Origin: JAKFWI01 sp031398975
Lineage (GTDB): Bacteria; Pseudomonadota; Alphaproteobacteria; Caulobacterales; Aquidulcibacteraceae
Length of the DNA stretch: 64,000 nucleotides
Assembly (NCBI GenBank): GCA_031398975.1
Contig: JANNOI010000004.1
Location: 21,002-85,001, forward strand
Direction of reading: 5' to 3'
The notes below the pieces were generated by a model. It was not told the origin of the DNA. It saw only the letters and a program-made list of their open reading frames with translations, and did not search any database. Of the stretch, positions 18,642 through 27,131 are shown piece by piece. The stretch's first letter is position 1. Every line of letters starts with the position of its first letter. The position numbers and the translations under genes were made by a program.

Positions 18642-18992
18642 TCAATACCGCTCGTCGCGCTGGGCCTCCTGCTCGGCCTGGAGCGCGCGCAGCACTTCGT
18701 CCTCGCTGGTATTGGTGGGGGCGGTCAGCGCCAGGCGGTCCTGCTCGTCCTCGGCCTTGGCGGCGGGCTGGACGTCCTGGAAGCCCGCGATCAGGCTCTC
18801 GCGCACATCCTCGGGCCGCACAGCGTTTTCCGCGATCTCGCGCAGCGCCACCACCGGATCCTTGTCCCGGTCCCGCTCCACAAGCGCTGCCGCGCCCGCG
18901 GAAATGGCGCGCGCGCGATGGGCGGCCAGCAGAACCAGCGAGAAGCGGTTCGGCACTTTATCGACGCAATCTTCAACGGTGACGCGGGCCAA
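18642..18992 (-). CDS. rpoZ: RNA polymerase omega subunit
   Basis: Omega helps assemble RNA polymerase and is part of the ppGpp binding site. MARVTVEDCVDKVPNRFSLVLLAAHRARAISAG is the canonical N terminus (residues 1-33), and VVALREIAENAV follows the family pattern. It has a longer acidic tail than in E. coli (116 residues in all), common in alphaproteobacteria. It is directly upstream of rsh, the conserved pairing. Confidence 0.95.
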   Translation of the reverse strand: MARVTVEDCVDKVPNRFSLVLLAAHRARAISAGAAALVERDRDKDPVVALREIAENAVRPEDVRESLIAGFQDVQPAAKAEDEQDRLALTAPTNTSEDEVLRALQAEQEAQRDERY

Positions 18993-19023
18993 GGATGGGG
19001 GTCCCTTCGGTGAGGTGGACCTC

Positions 19024-19602
19024 TTACATAGCGGGGCGCCAGGGCTCCGCCAAGGCGCTGGCGTCGGCGGCGTCCAACCGGGTCACAAGATCGCCGATCG
19101 GCGCCCCGCCCGGGGGCAGGCGCCAGTCGGGCGCGATCTCCGCCAAGGGCTTCAGCACGAAGGCGCGGGCGTGGGCGTGGGGGTGGGGCAGGATCAGGTC
19201 CCCGAACCGCCCGGCGAGACCCTGGAAGTCCACGATATCAAGATCGAGCGTCCGCGGGCCCCAGCGCTCTGCCCGCACCCGCCCGAACGCCGCTTCGATG
19301 CGGGTGAGAATCGCATATAGCCCTTGCGGATCGAGGTGCGGGCAGTCTAGCTCGGCTACAGCATTGAAATACGGGGGTTGATCGGAGCCGGGCGGCCAGG
19401 CGGGGCTTGTCCAGCAGCCGGAACGGGAGACGATGGCGAGCCCCTCCACCTGCCCCAGCGCCGCCAGCGCCGCGTGGAGCAGATCGGGCCCCGCAAGCGC
19501 CCGGAACGCCAGATTACTCCCCAGCCCCACATAGACCCGACCTGCCCGGTCGTTTCTGAAAGCCTGGCCGTGATGTGAAGGAAGCCGCGGAATGACCAAC
19601 AC
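19024..19602 (-). CDS. folK: 2-amino-4-hydroxy-6-hydroxymethyldihydropteridine diphosphokinase
   Basis: HPPK transfers pyrophosphate from ATP to the pterin in folate synthesis. The core is clear: VYVGLGSN at the start of the fold, FNAVAELDC, IEAAFGRVRAERWGPRTLDLDIV and LPHPHAHARAFVLKPLAE. The start is uncertain: the only usable codon before VYVGLGSN is a GTG at 19602, which lies inside the divergent NYN gene; a GTG at 19530 would delete the first beta strand. The annotated product is therefore 192 residues with a tentative N terminus. Confidence 0.88.
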   Translation of the reverse strand: MLVIPRLPSHHGQAFRNDRAGRVYVGLGSNLAFRALAGPDLLHAALAALGQVEGLAIVSRSGCWTSPAWPPGSDQPPYFNAVAELDCPHLDPQGLYAILTRIEAAFGRVRAERWGPRTLDLDIVDFQGLAGRFGDLILPHPHAHARAFVLKPLAEIAPDWRLPPGGAPIGDLVTRLDAADASALAEPWRPAM

Positions 19603-20206
19603 CCCTCTCGATCGCGCCCTGCAGGCAGGCGAGCGTGTGGCGCTTTTTATCGACGGCGCGAACCTCTATTCCGCCGCCCGCGCCGCCGGGTTCGACATGG
19701 ATTACAAAAAGCTCCTGGAGGAGTTCAAGAAACGCACGCGCCTAATCCGGGCCTATTACTACACCGCCCTGCTGGAGAACGAGGATTTCTCGCCCCTGCG
19801 GCCCTTGGTGGATTGGCTTGATTACAACGGCTACGCCGTGATCACCAAGCCCGCCCGGGAATATACCGACGCCAATGGCCGGCGCCGCGTGAAGGGGGAT
19901 ATGGACGTCGAGATCGCTGTCGATATGCTGGAGGTGGCCGCCTTCGTCGATCATATGGTGCTGTTCTCGGGGGACGGGGATTTCGTGCATCTTGTGGAGG
20001 CCTTGCAGCGGCGCGGCGTGCGGGTGAGCGTGGTGTCCACCGTGCGCTCCAACCCGCCCATGGCGGCCGATGATCTCCGCCGCCAGGCGGACTTGTTCCT
20101 GGACCTGGCCGATATCGGCGCGCTGATCGGGCGCCCGCCGCGCGAGCGCGCCCCGGCCGACCCTTATGACGACGACGAAGAACCGCGCGGCGGCGGGCGC
20201 CGGTGA
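19592..20206 (+). CDS. NYN-domain (LabA/DUF88-like) protein, putative ribonuclease
   Basis: The protein has the NYN/PIN-like fold pattern: RVALFIDGANLYSAARAAG at residues 15-33, YYYTALLENEDFSPLRP, KGDMDVEIAVDMLEVA and LFSGDGDFVHLVEAL. The conserved Asp residues in IDGAN, KGDMDV and SGDGDF would form the metal site of a PIN-type nuclease. The target is unknown. AAGGA lies upstream of the ATG. The stop overlaps the start of the uracil-DNA glycosylase as GTGA, and the start region overlaps the tentative folK start on the other strand. Confidence 0.88.
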   Translation: MTNTPLDRALQAGERVALFIDGANLYSAARAAGFDMDYKKLLEEFKKRTRLIRAYYYTALLENEDFSPLRPLVDWLDYNGYAVITKPAREYTDANGRRRVKGDMDVEIAVDMLEVAAFVDHMVLFSGDGDFVHLVEALQRRGVRVSVVSTVRSNPPMAADDLRRQADLFLDLADIGALIGRPPRERAPADPYDDDEEPRGGGRR

Positions 20207-20838
20207 GCGCCCCGGAGGCGCCGCGCGACTGCCCGCTCTGCCCGCGCCTTGTGGCGTACCGCCAGGACAATGCAGCCCGCGAGCCCGGCTGGTTCAACGG
20301 GGCGGTGCCCTCCTTCGGCGATCCCGCGGCGCGGCTTTTGATCGTGGGTCTCGCGCCCGGACGGCAGGGGGCCAACCGCACCGGGCGGCCCTTCACGGGC
20401 GACCATGCCGGGATCCTGCTCTACGCCACCCTGCTCAAATTCGGCTTCGCACGGGGGGCCTACCGCGCCGACCCGCAGGACGGGCTGATCCTGAACGACG
20501 TCATGATCACCAATGCGGTGCGCTGCGCGCCGCCCGCCAATAAGCCTCTGCCCGTGGAAGAAGCCGCCTGCCGGCCGTTCCTCGCCGCGCGGATCGCGGC
20601 GCTGCCGCGGCTGCGGGCGATTTTGGCGCTCGGCGAGGTGTCGCGGCGCAATGTGGGGCGTGCGCTTGGGGTCCGCGGGGCCCAGCCGGGCGGCGGGCAC
20701 GGGGGCGAGGCCGATTTCGGCGCGCTGCGCGTCTTCCATTCCTATCATTGCTCGCGGCTCAACACGAACACCGGCCGCCTGACGCCGGCCATGTTCGAGG
20801 CGGTGTTCGCCCGCATTCACGCCTATCTGGCGGGCTGA
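20203..20838 (+). CDS. Family 5 uracil-DNA glycosylase (UDGb-like)
   Basis: This enzyme removes uracil and related deaminated bases from DNA. CPLCPRL near residue 11 supplies Cys ligands of a 4Fe-4S cluster. GLAPGRQGANRTGRPFTGDHAG is the family 5 version of motif A, which lacks the usual catalytic Asp/Asn of family 1, and FHSYHCSRLNTNTGRLT is the HPS-like motif with extra residues. Length is 211 residues. The GTG start at 20203 overlaps the NYN-gene stop, indicating coupling. Confidence 0.88.
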   Translation: MSAPEAPRDCPLCPRLVAYRQDNAAREPGWFNGAVPSFGDPAARLLIVGLAPGRQGANRTGRPFTGDHAGILLYATLLKFGFARGAYRADPQDGLILNDVMITNAVRCAPPANKPLPVEEAACRPFLAARIAALPRLRAILALGEVSRRNVGRALGVRGAQPGGGHGGEADFGALRVFHSYHCSRLNTNTGRLTPAMFEAVFARIHAYLAG

Positions 20839-21311
20839 GCGTCGGGGCAGCGCGCGAGATCGAAGGTCTGTTCCAGCCGGCCGGGGGTGAGGCTGAGCCG
20901 CGCCGAGCCGGTGCGGACGTCGGTGAAGCGGGCCGACACGGCGCGCAGGCGCCCTTCCGGGGTCCGCGCCAGCACCAGCACCCCGCGCCCGGCCCCCGCC
21001 GCCACCCCGCCAGCGCCCTGGGGCAGGCGATACTCGATCTCGATGCGCCGCTCCGGCCCCGCCCCGCGCACCGCGTACCGCGGCGCCGCCAGCAGCACGA
21101 TGGTCTCCTGCGCAAAGCGCGCCCGCACGGCGTGGCGGTTGAAGGTGACGCCGAGACCCGCCTTGCAGGCGGCGAGGCTGGTGCTCCAGAGCCCGGAGAG
21201 GCTTTTGGGCGGCGGCGGAGCGCCGCACCCGGCCAACAAAAGCGCCGCCGCGCCCGCCCTCGCGCGCGCGTTTAAAAAAATCGGCTTGGAGTTGACGTTG
21301 GCGGTCCCCAT
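20823..21311 (-). CDS. Predicted lipoprotein, unknown function
   Basis: A 162-residue protein with a positively charged N terminus, a hydrophobic stretch and the lipobox-like ALLLAGCG near residue 29, so probably an envelope lipoprotein. The mature part is beta-rich with LSGLWSTSLAACKAGLG and a C-terminal Cys in LARCPDAQ that might pair with the Cys after SLAA. I do not recognise a family. It converges with the glycosylase gene, overlapping its last 16 bases. Confidence 0.6.
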   Translation of the reverse strand: MGTANVNSKPIFLNARARAGAAALLLAGCGAPPPPKSLSGLWSTSLAACKAGLGVTFNRHAVRARFAQETIVLLAAPRYAVRGAGPERRIEIEYRLPQGAGGVAAGAGRGVLVLARTPEGRLRAVSARFTDVRTGSARLSLTPGRLEQTFDLARCPDAQPAR

Positions 21312-21374
21312 CGCGACCTCTGATCGCGCGCCGCCGAGCCTGGAGCTTGAGTGCGGCGCGTCGGGACCTCATGC

Positions 21375-22037
21375 ATGGATTCGCCGGTTTCGCCTCCGCC
21401 GCCGGGGCGCGCCACTCCGCCCAAGGCCTCCGCCTTGCTCGCCGAATTGCTGGACGCCTTCCCCAACGACCGCGTGACCGTGGGCGAAGTGCTGAGCCAT
21501 CTGGAGGGGCGGGCCTTCGGCCTGCTGCTCCTGCTGCTCGCCCTGCCCAATTGCATCCCCAACATCCCCGGCCTTTCGACCATTTTCGGGGTGATGATGC
21601 TCGCCCCCGCGATCCAGCTGATCCTCGGACGCGGCGCGTTGTGGCTGCCCGAGCGGGTGCGCCGCTGGTCCTTCTCGCGCGAGGTGCTGCGGTTGACCAT
21701 CAAGGGCGCGCTGCCGGTGCTGCGGCGGATCGAAGGCTTCATGAGCCCGCGCTGGACGGTATTGGTGCGCCCCCCCGCCACCCAGGTGCTGGGTTTGCAG
21801 ACATTGGTGATGGCGCTGGTGCTGATGCTGCCCATCCCGGCGGGCAATTGGCCCCCGGGCATGACCGTGGCGGCCACCGCCTTGGCGCTGCTGCAGCGGG
21901 ACGGGCGCCTCGCCCTTCTCAGCGTGCCGATGGCGATCGTTTCGCTAGGTGTGGCGTGGGTGGGGGTGCGTCTGGGCCTGGTGGCGCTGCAGGAACTGGA
22001 TGACATCCTCCGCGCCCTGCTGGCCTGGCTCGGGTAG
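21375..22037 (+). CDS. exoD: ExoD family membrane protein
   Basis: A 220-residue membrane protein matching the ExoD family, linked in rhizobia to exopolysaccharide synthesis and alkali tolerance; its biochemical role is not settled. The family traits are a soluble N terminus (VTVGEVLSHLEGRAFGLLLLLLALPN), the CIPNIPGLSTIFGVMMLAPAIQ segment and several further hydrophobic helices. The ATG at 21375 is chosen from two neighbouring candidates because it is in frame. It stands apart from the exopolysaccharide locus 10 kb further on. Confidence 0.85.
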   Translation: MDSPVSPPPPGRATPPKASALLAELLDAFPNDRVTVGEVLSHLEGRAFGLLLLLLALPNCIPNIPGLSTIFGVMMLAPAIQLILGRGALWLPERVRRWSFSREVLRLTIKGALPVLRRIEGFMSPRWTVLVRPPATQVLGLQTLVMALVLMLPIPAGNWPPGMTVAATALALLQRDGRLALLSVPMAIVSLGVAWVGVRLGLVALQELDDILRALLAWLG

Positions 22038-22041
22038 CGGC

Positions 22042-22872
22042 TCAGCAGGTGCGTCTTGTGGTCCAGCCCAGGGGGCCGTCCGGGCCGGGGGCGGCTTCGC
22101 TGGTGAGGCATTCGCCCTTCGGCGCGGGGTCCGGCGCGCGGGTGAACAGGGGTTCGCGCTCGCCCTGCAGCACGTCGCGATCCCCGATCGCGCCCCAATA
22201 GCTCACTACCCCGCTGGCCTCGGCCCCGCACTCATAGCGCCCGCCGTCATTGTCCACGAGCCGCACGCTCGCATCGCCATTGTCGAGCAGATAGGCGATC
22301 GTGATCCGCCCCGGCGTACGCTCCACCCGCGCGAGGCACGCGTCGATGGCGGGCAGAAGCTCGCTCAGCACGCTCGTCCATTCGGGCGTCGTGCTGCTTG
22401 CGCCCACGCCGCGCCGGGCGCACCCCTCATAGCCCACGCCGTCGAAATCGACCTTGGCGAGATAGGGGAAAGTCTCGCCGGAGGCGTGCGTGCACTCGCC
22501 AATCTTCAACGTGACGATCAGCGGGCCCGCGACGATCAAGGCCCCGTTCGCGCGCGCCTCGCGCCGCACCGGCAGCGAGCCCGCCTCCGGCAGGCCGGGG
22601 CGCACGAACGCCACCCAATCGCTTAGAATGTCGAGGCGCCAGAAGGGCTCGGAGCCCACGGCCTCGAACTCCCCCTCATACAGCGCCTGCACGTCCTTGC
22701 TCGCCGGCGGCCCCAGCGCTTCGATGGCGGCCTTCACATCGACCGGCGGGGGGCCTGCGGCCTGCCCGCTGGGCGATGCGTCCTCGCTTCCCCCGGAAGC
22801 CTCGCGCTGACAGCCCGCCGCCGCCGCCGCCAGCACGCACAGCGCCGCAATCCAGACCGCGTTCCGCACCAT
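22042..22872 (-). CDS. Putative lipoprotein with COG3650-like domain
   Basis: The N terminus VWIAALCVLAAAAAGCQ is a lipoprotein signal with lipobox Cys. After a Ser/Pro linker comes YEGEFEAVGSEPFWRLDI, resembling the short 'GNEPFW' motif of COG3650-type envelope proteins, and later VGYEGCARRGV. The second half (TPEWTSVLSELLPAIDACLARV to YWGAIGD) is unassigned. The function is unknown. It converges with exoD and is divergent from the methyltransferase. Confidence 0.65.
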   Translation of the reverse strand: MVRNAVWIAALCVLAAAAAGCQREASGGSEDASPSGQAAGPPPVDVKAAIEALGPPASKDVQALYEGEFEAVGSEPFWRLDILSDWVAFVRPGLPEAGSLPVRREARANGALIVAGPLIVTLKIGECTHASGETFPYLAKVDFDGVGYEGCARRGVGASSTTPEWTSVLSELLPAIDACLARVERTPGRITIAYLLDNGDASVRLVDNDGGRYECGAEASGVVSYWGAIGDRDVLQGEREPLFTRAPDPAPKGECLTSEAAPGPDGPLGWTTRRTC

Positions 22873-22957
22873 GGCGTGAACTCCCCCAACCCTCCTCCAG
22901 CGCCAAAGCCCTCGATCCGGCGCTGGAGGTCGACCGCCTCTTCTCTATCATAGCCGA

Positions 22958-24082
22958 ATGCTGAGCGATTCACGCCACGCGTTTTACGAGTTCTTCGCCG
23001 GCGGGGGGATGGCGCGGGTGGGTCTTGGGCGAGACTGGCGGTGTCTGGCGGCGAATGACTGGGACCCCGCCAAGGCCGCGGCCTATCGCGCCGTGTTCGC
23101 GGACGGGGCCATGCGCGAGGGCGATATCGCCGCGCTGACGCCGCAGGACCTGCCGGGCCGCGCCGATCTCGCCTGGGCCTCCTTTCCCTGCCAGGACCTG
23201 TCGCTGGCGGGGGCGCGCGAGGGGCTGGCCGGCGCGCGGTCTTCGAGCTTCTGGCGGTTCGCGGCCTTGATCGGAGCCCTTGCGCGCGAGGCGCGCGCGC
23301 CCCGGGCGCTGGCGCTGGAGAACGTGTCCGGGCTTTTGACGTCGGGCGGCGGCCGCGATTTCGCGGCGCTGGCGGGGGCTCTGAACGCGCTCGGCTATCA
23401 GGTGGGTGCGCTCGCGGTGGATGCAGCGCTCTTCGTGCCGCAATCGCGCCCGCGCGTGTTCGTGATCGGCTATGCCGGCCGGTTTCCGGCGGGGTTCGTG
23501 CAAAGCGGGCCGGCGGCGCCCTTTCATAGCCGGGCCCTCGCGGAGGCGGCGCGCAGCGTGCGCAATTGGGCTTGGCTCCGCCTGCCCGCGCCGCCGCTCT
23601 CCAATCTGAGCCTGGCCGATGTGCTGGAGGCGGACGCCCCGTTCCGCCCTGCGGCGGACGCCGCCCGGCTTATCGCCCTGATGGCTCCGGGCCAGCGGGC
23701 TCGTGTGGCCGAGCGTCTCCAGGACGGGCGCCGGCATGTGGGAACCGTGTTTCGCCGCATCCGGCTGGAGGCGGGCGTTAAGGTGCAGCGCGCGGAGGCG
23801 CGCTTCGACGGGCGCGCGGGGTGCCTTCGCACGCCGGCGGGCGGCTCAAGCCGGCAAAGCCTGCTGGTGCTGGAGAACGGCCTGGCCCGCTCCCGCCTGC
23901 TGACGCCGCGCGAATGCGCGCGCCTGATGGGCCTGCCCGACGATTACCCGCTGCCGAAAACCACCAACGCCGCCCTCCACCTCCTGGGGGACGGGGTGGC
24001 CGCGCCCGTCGTCTCCTGGCTCGCCCGCCACCTGCTGGAGCCCCTTCTGGCCGCGCCGGCGGCGCGGCGGGGGGCGGCGTGA
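22958..24082 (+). CDS. DNA (cytosine-5-)-methyltransferase
   Basis: A C5 cytosine methyltransferase with the ordered motifs: FYEFFAGGGMARVGLG (motif I), ANDWDPAKAAAY, SFPCQDLSLAG (motif IV with catalytic Cys), LALENVSGLL (motif VI), QSRPRVFVIG (motif VIII) and the C-terminal RLMGLPDDYPLP with LLGDGVAAPV (motifs IX and X). The target-recognition region is around residues 180-290; the recognised site is unknown. It overlaps the Vsr-type nuclease gene as GTGA. No restriction endonuclease is adjacent. Confidence 0.93.
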   Translation: MLSDSRHAFYEFFAGGGMARVGLGRDWRCLAANDWDPAKAAAYRAVFADGAMREGDIAALTPQDLPGRADLAWASFPCQDLSLAGAREGLAGARSSSFWRFAALIGALAREARAPRALALENVSGLLTSGGGRDFAALAGALNALGYQVGALAVDAALFVPQSRPRVFVIGYAGRFPAGFVQSGPAAPFHSRALAEAARSVRNWAWLRLPAPPLSNLSLADVLEADAPFRPAADAARLIALMAPGQRARVAERLQDGRRHVGTVFRRIRLEAGVKVQRAEARFDGRAGCLRTPAGGSSRQSLLVLENGLARSRLLTPRECARLMGLPDDYPLPKTTNAALHLLGDGVAAPVVSWLARHLLEPLLAAPAARRGAA

Positions 24083-24504
24083 GCGACACGTTCGACGCGT
24101 CCGCCCGTTCGGCGGTGATGCGCGCGGTGCGCGGGCGCGACACGGGGCCGGAGCGGCGGGTGCGCACGCTTCTCACCGCCGCCGGCTACCGCTACCGCCT
24201 GCACCGCACCGACCTACCGGGCGCGCCCGACATCGTATTCCCCGGCCGCCGCGCCGTGGTGTTCGTGCACGGCTGCTTCTGGCACGGCCATGACTGCGCC
24301 CGCGGCGCCCGCCTGCCCAAGACCAACACGCCCTATTGGCGCGCCAAAATCGCCCGCAACCGCGCCCGTGACGGCGAAAGCCTGCAGCGGCTCGCAACGC
24401 TGGGCTGGCGCGCGCTGGTGGTGTGGGAATGCGCGCTGAAGCCGGAAGAAACGCTCAAGCGGAGCCTTGAGGCGTTCCTTGCCGGCCCTGCCGAACTCAA
24501 ATGA
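24079..24504 (+). CDS. vsr: Very short patch repair endonuclease (Vsr)
   Basis: Vsr nicks next to T:G mismatches that arise when 5-methylcytosine deaminates. The 141-residue protein has RSAVMRAVRGRDTGPERRVR, GAPDIVFPGRRAVVFVHGCFWHGHDC and NTPYWRAKIARN, the hallmark Vsr segments with active-site Asp and His residues. The GTG start overlaps the methyltransferase stop, so the repair enzyme is translated with the methylase it protects against. Its end overlaps the convergent DUF3501 gene by 8 bases. Confidence 0.93.
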   Translation: MSDTFDASARSAVMRAVRGRDTGPERRVRTLLTAAGYRYRLHRTDLPGAPDIVFPGRRAVVFVHGCFWHGHDCARGARLPKTNTPYWRAKIARNRARDGESLQRLATLGWRALVVWECALKPEETLKRSLEAFLAGPAELK

Positions 24505-25090
24505 GATCCTGCGCCAGCGCTGCGCGCGCCTCGTCCGGCAGGATCGCCATGTGGCCGTATTCGGGATGGTCGATCGCCAGCAGCACCCGCGCCCGGCCGG
24601 CTTTGAACAGCGCGGCCGCTTCCTCGTCCAGGCGGAAGTGGAGGAAATGTACGGAGGAGGTTTTGCCGTCCGCCTTCGTCCGCTCTACGTCGGTTTCGGC
24701 CTCGGCGGCGATCCGGCGCCCGTCGATTTCGAGGAAGATGTGGGTCTCCACACCCCCGAGCAGGGACAGCACCTGATGGCGCTTGCGCTCGTCCGGGATC
24801 TCGAACATCAGCGTCGCGCACAATTCGCGGCCCTGCGGGATCATCGGGTTGTAGGCGCTGAGTTCGTCCTCGATCTGGCTCTCGCCGCCCTTTTCGATGT
24901 GCAGCATCTCCAGCACCTGCTGCAGCATCGTCTCGTAGCTCTCGAAATAGAAAGTCGCGTACGGGCCTACCGACACGCGCCGGGCGCGCTTTAGGGCGAT
25001 GGCGGCGGCGCGGCGGGCCTTGCGCTCGGCCGCGTAGAGTGCGGGATCGGGCAGGTCGGCGCGGGTGATACGACGCTCGGACACGGGCAT
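24497..25090 (-). CDS. DUF3501 family protein
   Basis: A 197-residue protein of the DUF3501 family, recognised from RRVSVGPYATFYFESYETML, QIEDELSAYNPMIPQGRELCATLMFEI (two adjacent parts) and VHFLHFRLDEE. The function is unknown, but in many genomes it travels with a GlpC-like Fe-S protein and a rubrerythrin, as here. It begins 11 bases after the Fe-S gene stops and is probably on the same transcript, so a role in the same peroxide- or iron-linked redox pathway is a reasonable inference. Confidence 0.85.
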   Translation of the reverse strand: MPVSERRITRADLPDPALYAAERKARRAAAIALKRARRVSVGPYATFYFESYETMLQQVLEMLHIEKGGESQIEDELSAYNPMIPQGRELCATLMFEIPDERKRHQVLSLLGGVETHIFLEIDGRRIAAEAETDVERTKADGKTSSVHFLHFRLDEEAAALFKAGRARVLLAIDHPEYGHMAILPDEARAALAQDLI

Positions 25091-25101
25091 AAGTTTTCTC
25101 C

Positions 25102-26463
25102 TCAGCTTCCTACAAGCCCATAGGCGCGGGCGAAAATTTCGATCGGGTGGTAATTCTTCGGTCTTTCCGCGCCCTGGAGGGCGACGCCCTGGGCGATATG
25201 CTTGGCCGCCAGCGGGCAGTCGGACGCGACATAGGCCGCTTTCGATTGGGCCACGGTGCGCGCCACCGGCTTGCCCACCTTGAGCGCCACTTCATGGCTT
25301 CCCTTCATCACGCCGAACGTGCCGCCATGGCCGGAGCAACGCTCCACATGGGTAATCTGCGCGTCGGGGATCAGTTTCAGCATCTCCTGGGCTTTTGCGC
25401 CCATGTTCTGCGCGCGGGCGTGGCAGGCGTGGTGCAGCGCGACGGCGCCCTCGATCGGCTTCAGCCCGGGAGGCAGCCCCTCCTTGCGGGCGATATCAAC
25501 GACATATTGGTCGATATCCTTGGTGGCGCGGGACAAGGCCTGCACGTCGGGATCGTCCGGCAGGATGAGCGGCCATTCGAATTTCAGCATCAACCCGCAA
25601 CTGGCGATCAGCGCGATCACGTCGCGCCCCTCGTCGAGATAGGGCTTGAGCGCCGCCGCGACGCGCTTGGCCTTGCCGGCCACCGCGCCGATTTCGGCCT
25701 GCTCCAATTGCGGCATGCCGCAGCATTCGGGATAGGCCACCACGGTGTCGACGCCCAGATGGGCGAGCACCAGGCGCGCGGCCTCCCCGATCTGGGGATT
25801 GTTATACTCCCCGAAACAGGTGGCGAAGATCACCGCCTTGCGGCCCGCCGCGGGGGCCGCGCCATTGGCCAGCGCCTGGCCCGCCTTGTCCTGGGCGCGC
25901 GCGACCTTGGTGAGGGTGCGGCTGTGATAGGCGGGAAGCTCGGCGCGGGCGTCGATGTCGAGCGCCTGCTCCAGCATGGCGCGGGCGAAGCCGTTCTTAA
26001 CGTCGGCGCCCCAATTGGCCAGCGGCGCGATCGGGCCCACGAGCTTGCCGTTTCGATCGGTCTTGGAGAGTTCGCCCTGGACGATCTCGTGCTTCTTGCG
26101 CGGGGCGTTCGCGGCCTTCTGCGCGGCGCGGTAGCGCAGCATCAGGTGCGGGAAATCAAGCTCGAAGGGGTGGGGCGGCACATAGGGGCACTTGGTCATG
26201 AAGCAGAGGTCGCACAGCGTGCAGGCCTCGACGACCGGCGCGAACGCGCTCGATTCGAGGTCCTCGACCTCTCCGCCGGCCGTCGCGTCGATCAAGTCGA
26301 ACAGGCGCGGAAAGCTGTCGCAGAGATTGAAGCAGCGCCGGCACCCGTGGCAGATGTCGAACACCCGCCGCATCTCCGCATCGAGCTTTACCGGATCAAC
26401 CCAGTCCGGGTCCTGCCAGGGAATAGGTCGGCGAACCGGCGCTTCCAGACTACCTTCCGCCAT
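25102..26463 (-). CDS. GlpC-like (heterodisulfide reductase-type) Fe-S oxidoreductase subunit
   Basis: The protein has two 4Fe-4S motifs near its N terminus (ICHGCRRCFNLCDSFP and ACTLCDLCFMTKCPYVPPHP), then two CCG-type domains, seen as CFGEYNNPQIGEAA...YPECCGMP and HHACHARAQNMG...ERCSGHGGTFG. This is the architecture of GlpC and HdrD-like subunits that pass electrons between flavoproteins, thiols or quinones. No GlpA/GlpB partners are adjacent; the neighbours are rubrerythrin and DUF3501, so this is the rubrerythrin-linked subgroup rather than glycerol metabolism. The electron donor is unknown. Confidence 0.88.
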   Translation of the reverse strand: MAEGSLEAPVRRPIPWQDPDWVDPVKLDAEMRRVFDICHGCRRCFNLCDSFPRLFDLIDATAGGEVEDLESSAFAPVVEACTLCDLCFMTKCPYVPPHPFELDFPHLMLRYRAAQKAANAPRKKHEIVQGELSKTDRNGKLVGPIAPLANWGADVKNGFARAMLEQALDIDARAELPAYHSRTLTKVARAQDKAGQALANGAAPAAGRKAVIFATCFGEYNNPQIGEAARLVLAHLGVDTVVAYPECCGMPQLEQAEIGAVAGKAKRVAAALKPYLDEGRDVIALIASCGLMLKFEWPLILPDDPDVQALSRATKDIDQYVVDIARKEGLPPGLKPIEGAVALHHACHARAQNMGAKAQEMLKLIPDAQITHVERCSGHGGTFGVMKGSHEVALKVGKPVARTVAQSKAAYVASDCPLAAKHIAQGVALQGAERPKNYHPIEIFARAYGLVGS

Positions 26464-26524
26464 TCATTCCCCACAGAATGTCGCTGCCCGCCGGAGAGGT
26501 CGGGCATTTGGCCGAAACAGATTC

Positions 26525-26578
26525 GAAAAAATTGAGCAAGAACAGGCGCCGCCGAGCAAAGCCGGCGGCGCGTTCTTC
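26525..26578 (-). terminator. Rho-independent terminator of rubrerythrin
   Basis: Just past the rubrerythrin stop, the minus strand forms a strong GC stem (GCGCCGCCGG pairing with CGGCGGCGC, loop about 7, with GAAC/GTTC extension) followed by a T-run (AATTTTTTC). It would separate rubrerythrin from the downstream Fe-S gene, at least in part. Confidence 0.65.
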
Positions 26579-26588
26579 ACGGACGGAC

Positions 26589-27008
26589 TTAGGCGCCCAG
26601 CGTGTCCAGCGCTTTTTGGAAGCGCCCGGCATGGGACTTTTCGGCCTTGGCCAGGGTCTCGAACCAATCGGCGATTTCTTCGAACCCTTCTTCCCGAGCG
26701 GTGCGCGCCATGCCCGGATACATGTCGGTGTATTCGTGCGTTTCGCCCGCGATCGAGGCCTTCAGGTTCAGATTGGTGTTGCCGATCGGCTCGCCGGTGG
26801 CCGGATCGCCGACATCTTCCATGAATTCGAGGTGGCCGTGGGCGTGGCCGGTTTCGCCTTCGGCGGTGGACCGGAACACGGCCGCGACGTCATTATAGCC
26901 TTCCACGTCCGCCTTTTGGGCGAAGTAGAGATAACGGCGGTTGGCCTGGCTTTCGCCGGCGAACGCGGCCTTCAGATTTTCGTGGGTTTTCGTTCCCGAG
27001 AGCGACAT
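26589..27008 (-). CDS. Rubrerythrin, short form without rubredoxin domain
   Basis: A 139-residue diiron peroxidase-like protein. The opening THENLKAAFAGESQANRRYLYFAQKAD, then STAEGETGHAHGHLEFM, and the second pair TAREEGFEEIADWFETLAKAEKSHAGRF supply the Glu and His ligands of a diiron site. No CPxCG rubredoxin motifs follow, so electrons must come from another protein, possibly the Fe-S protein encoded downstream. The upstream gap holds an Irr-box-like palindrome, and irr is the next gene. Confidence 0.92.
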   Translation of the reverse strand: MSLSGTKTHENLKAAFAGESQANRRYLYFAQKADVEGYNDVAAVFRSTAEGETGHAHGHLEFMEDVGDPATGEPIGNTNLNLKASIAGETHEYTDMYPGMARTAREEGFEEIADWFETLAKAEKSHAGRFQKALDTLGA

Positions 27009-27097
27009 CGCATTCTCCGCTGCAAAACCGGGAGCCGAGGGGCCCGCGGCGTCAACAACGCCAAACTAGACCGGAGAACGCGCGTCGGTCAAGCAGA

Positions 27098-27112
27098 TTA
27101 GAATTCTTCTAA
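27098..27112. promoter_or_regulatory. Irr-box (ICE)-like palindrome upstream of rubrerythrin
   Basis: The sequence TTAGAATTCTTCTAA is a perfect 6-base inverted repeat (TTAGAA/TTCTAA) with a 3-base centre, close to the iron control element bound by Irr. It is about 90 bases before the rubrerythrin ATG and just after the irr stop. Confidence 0.6.
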
Positions 27113-27131
27113 TGCAAAATTGAGTGCGGCG

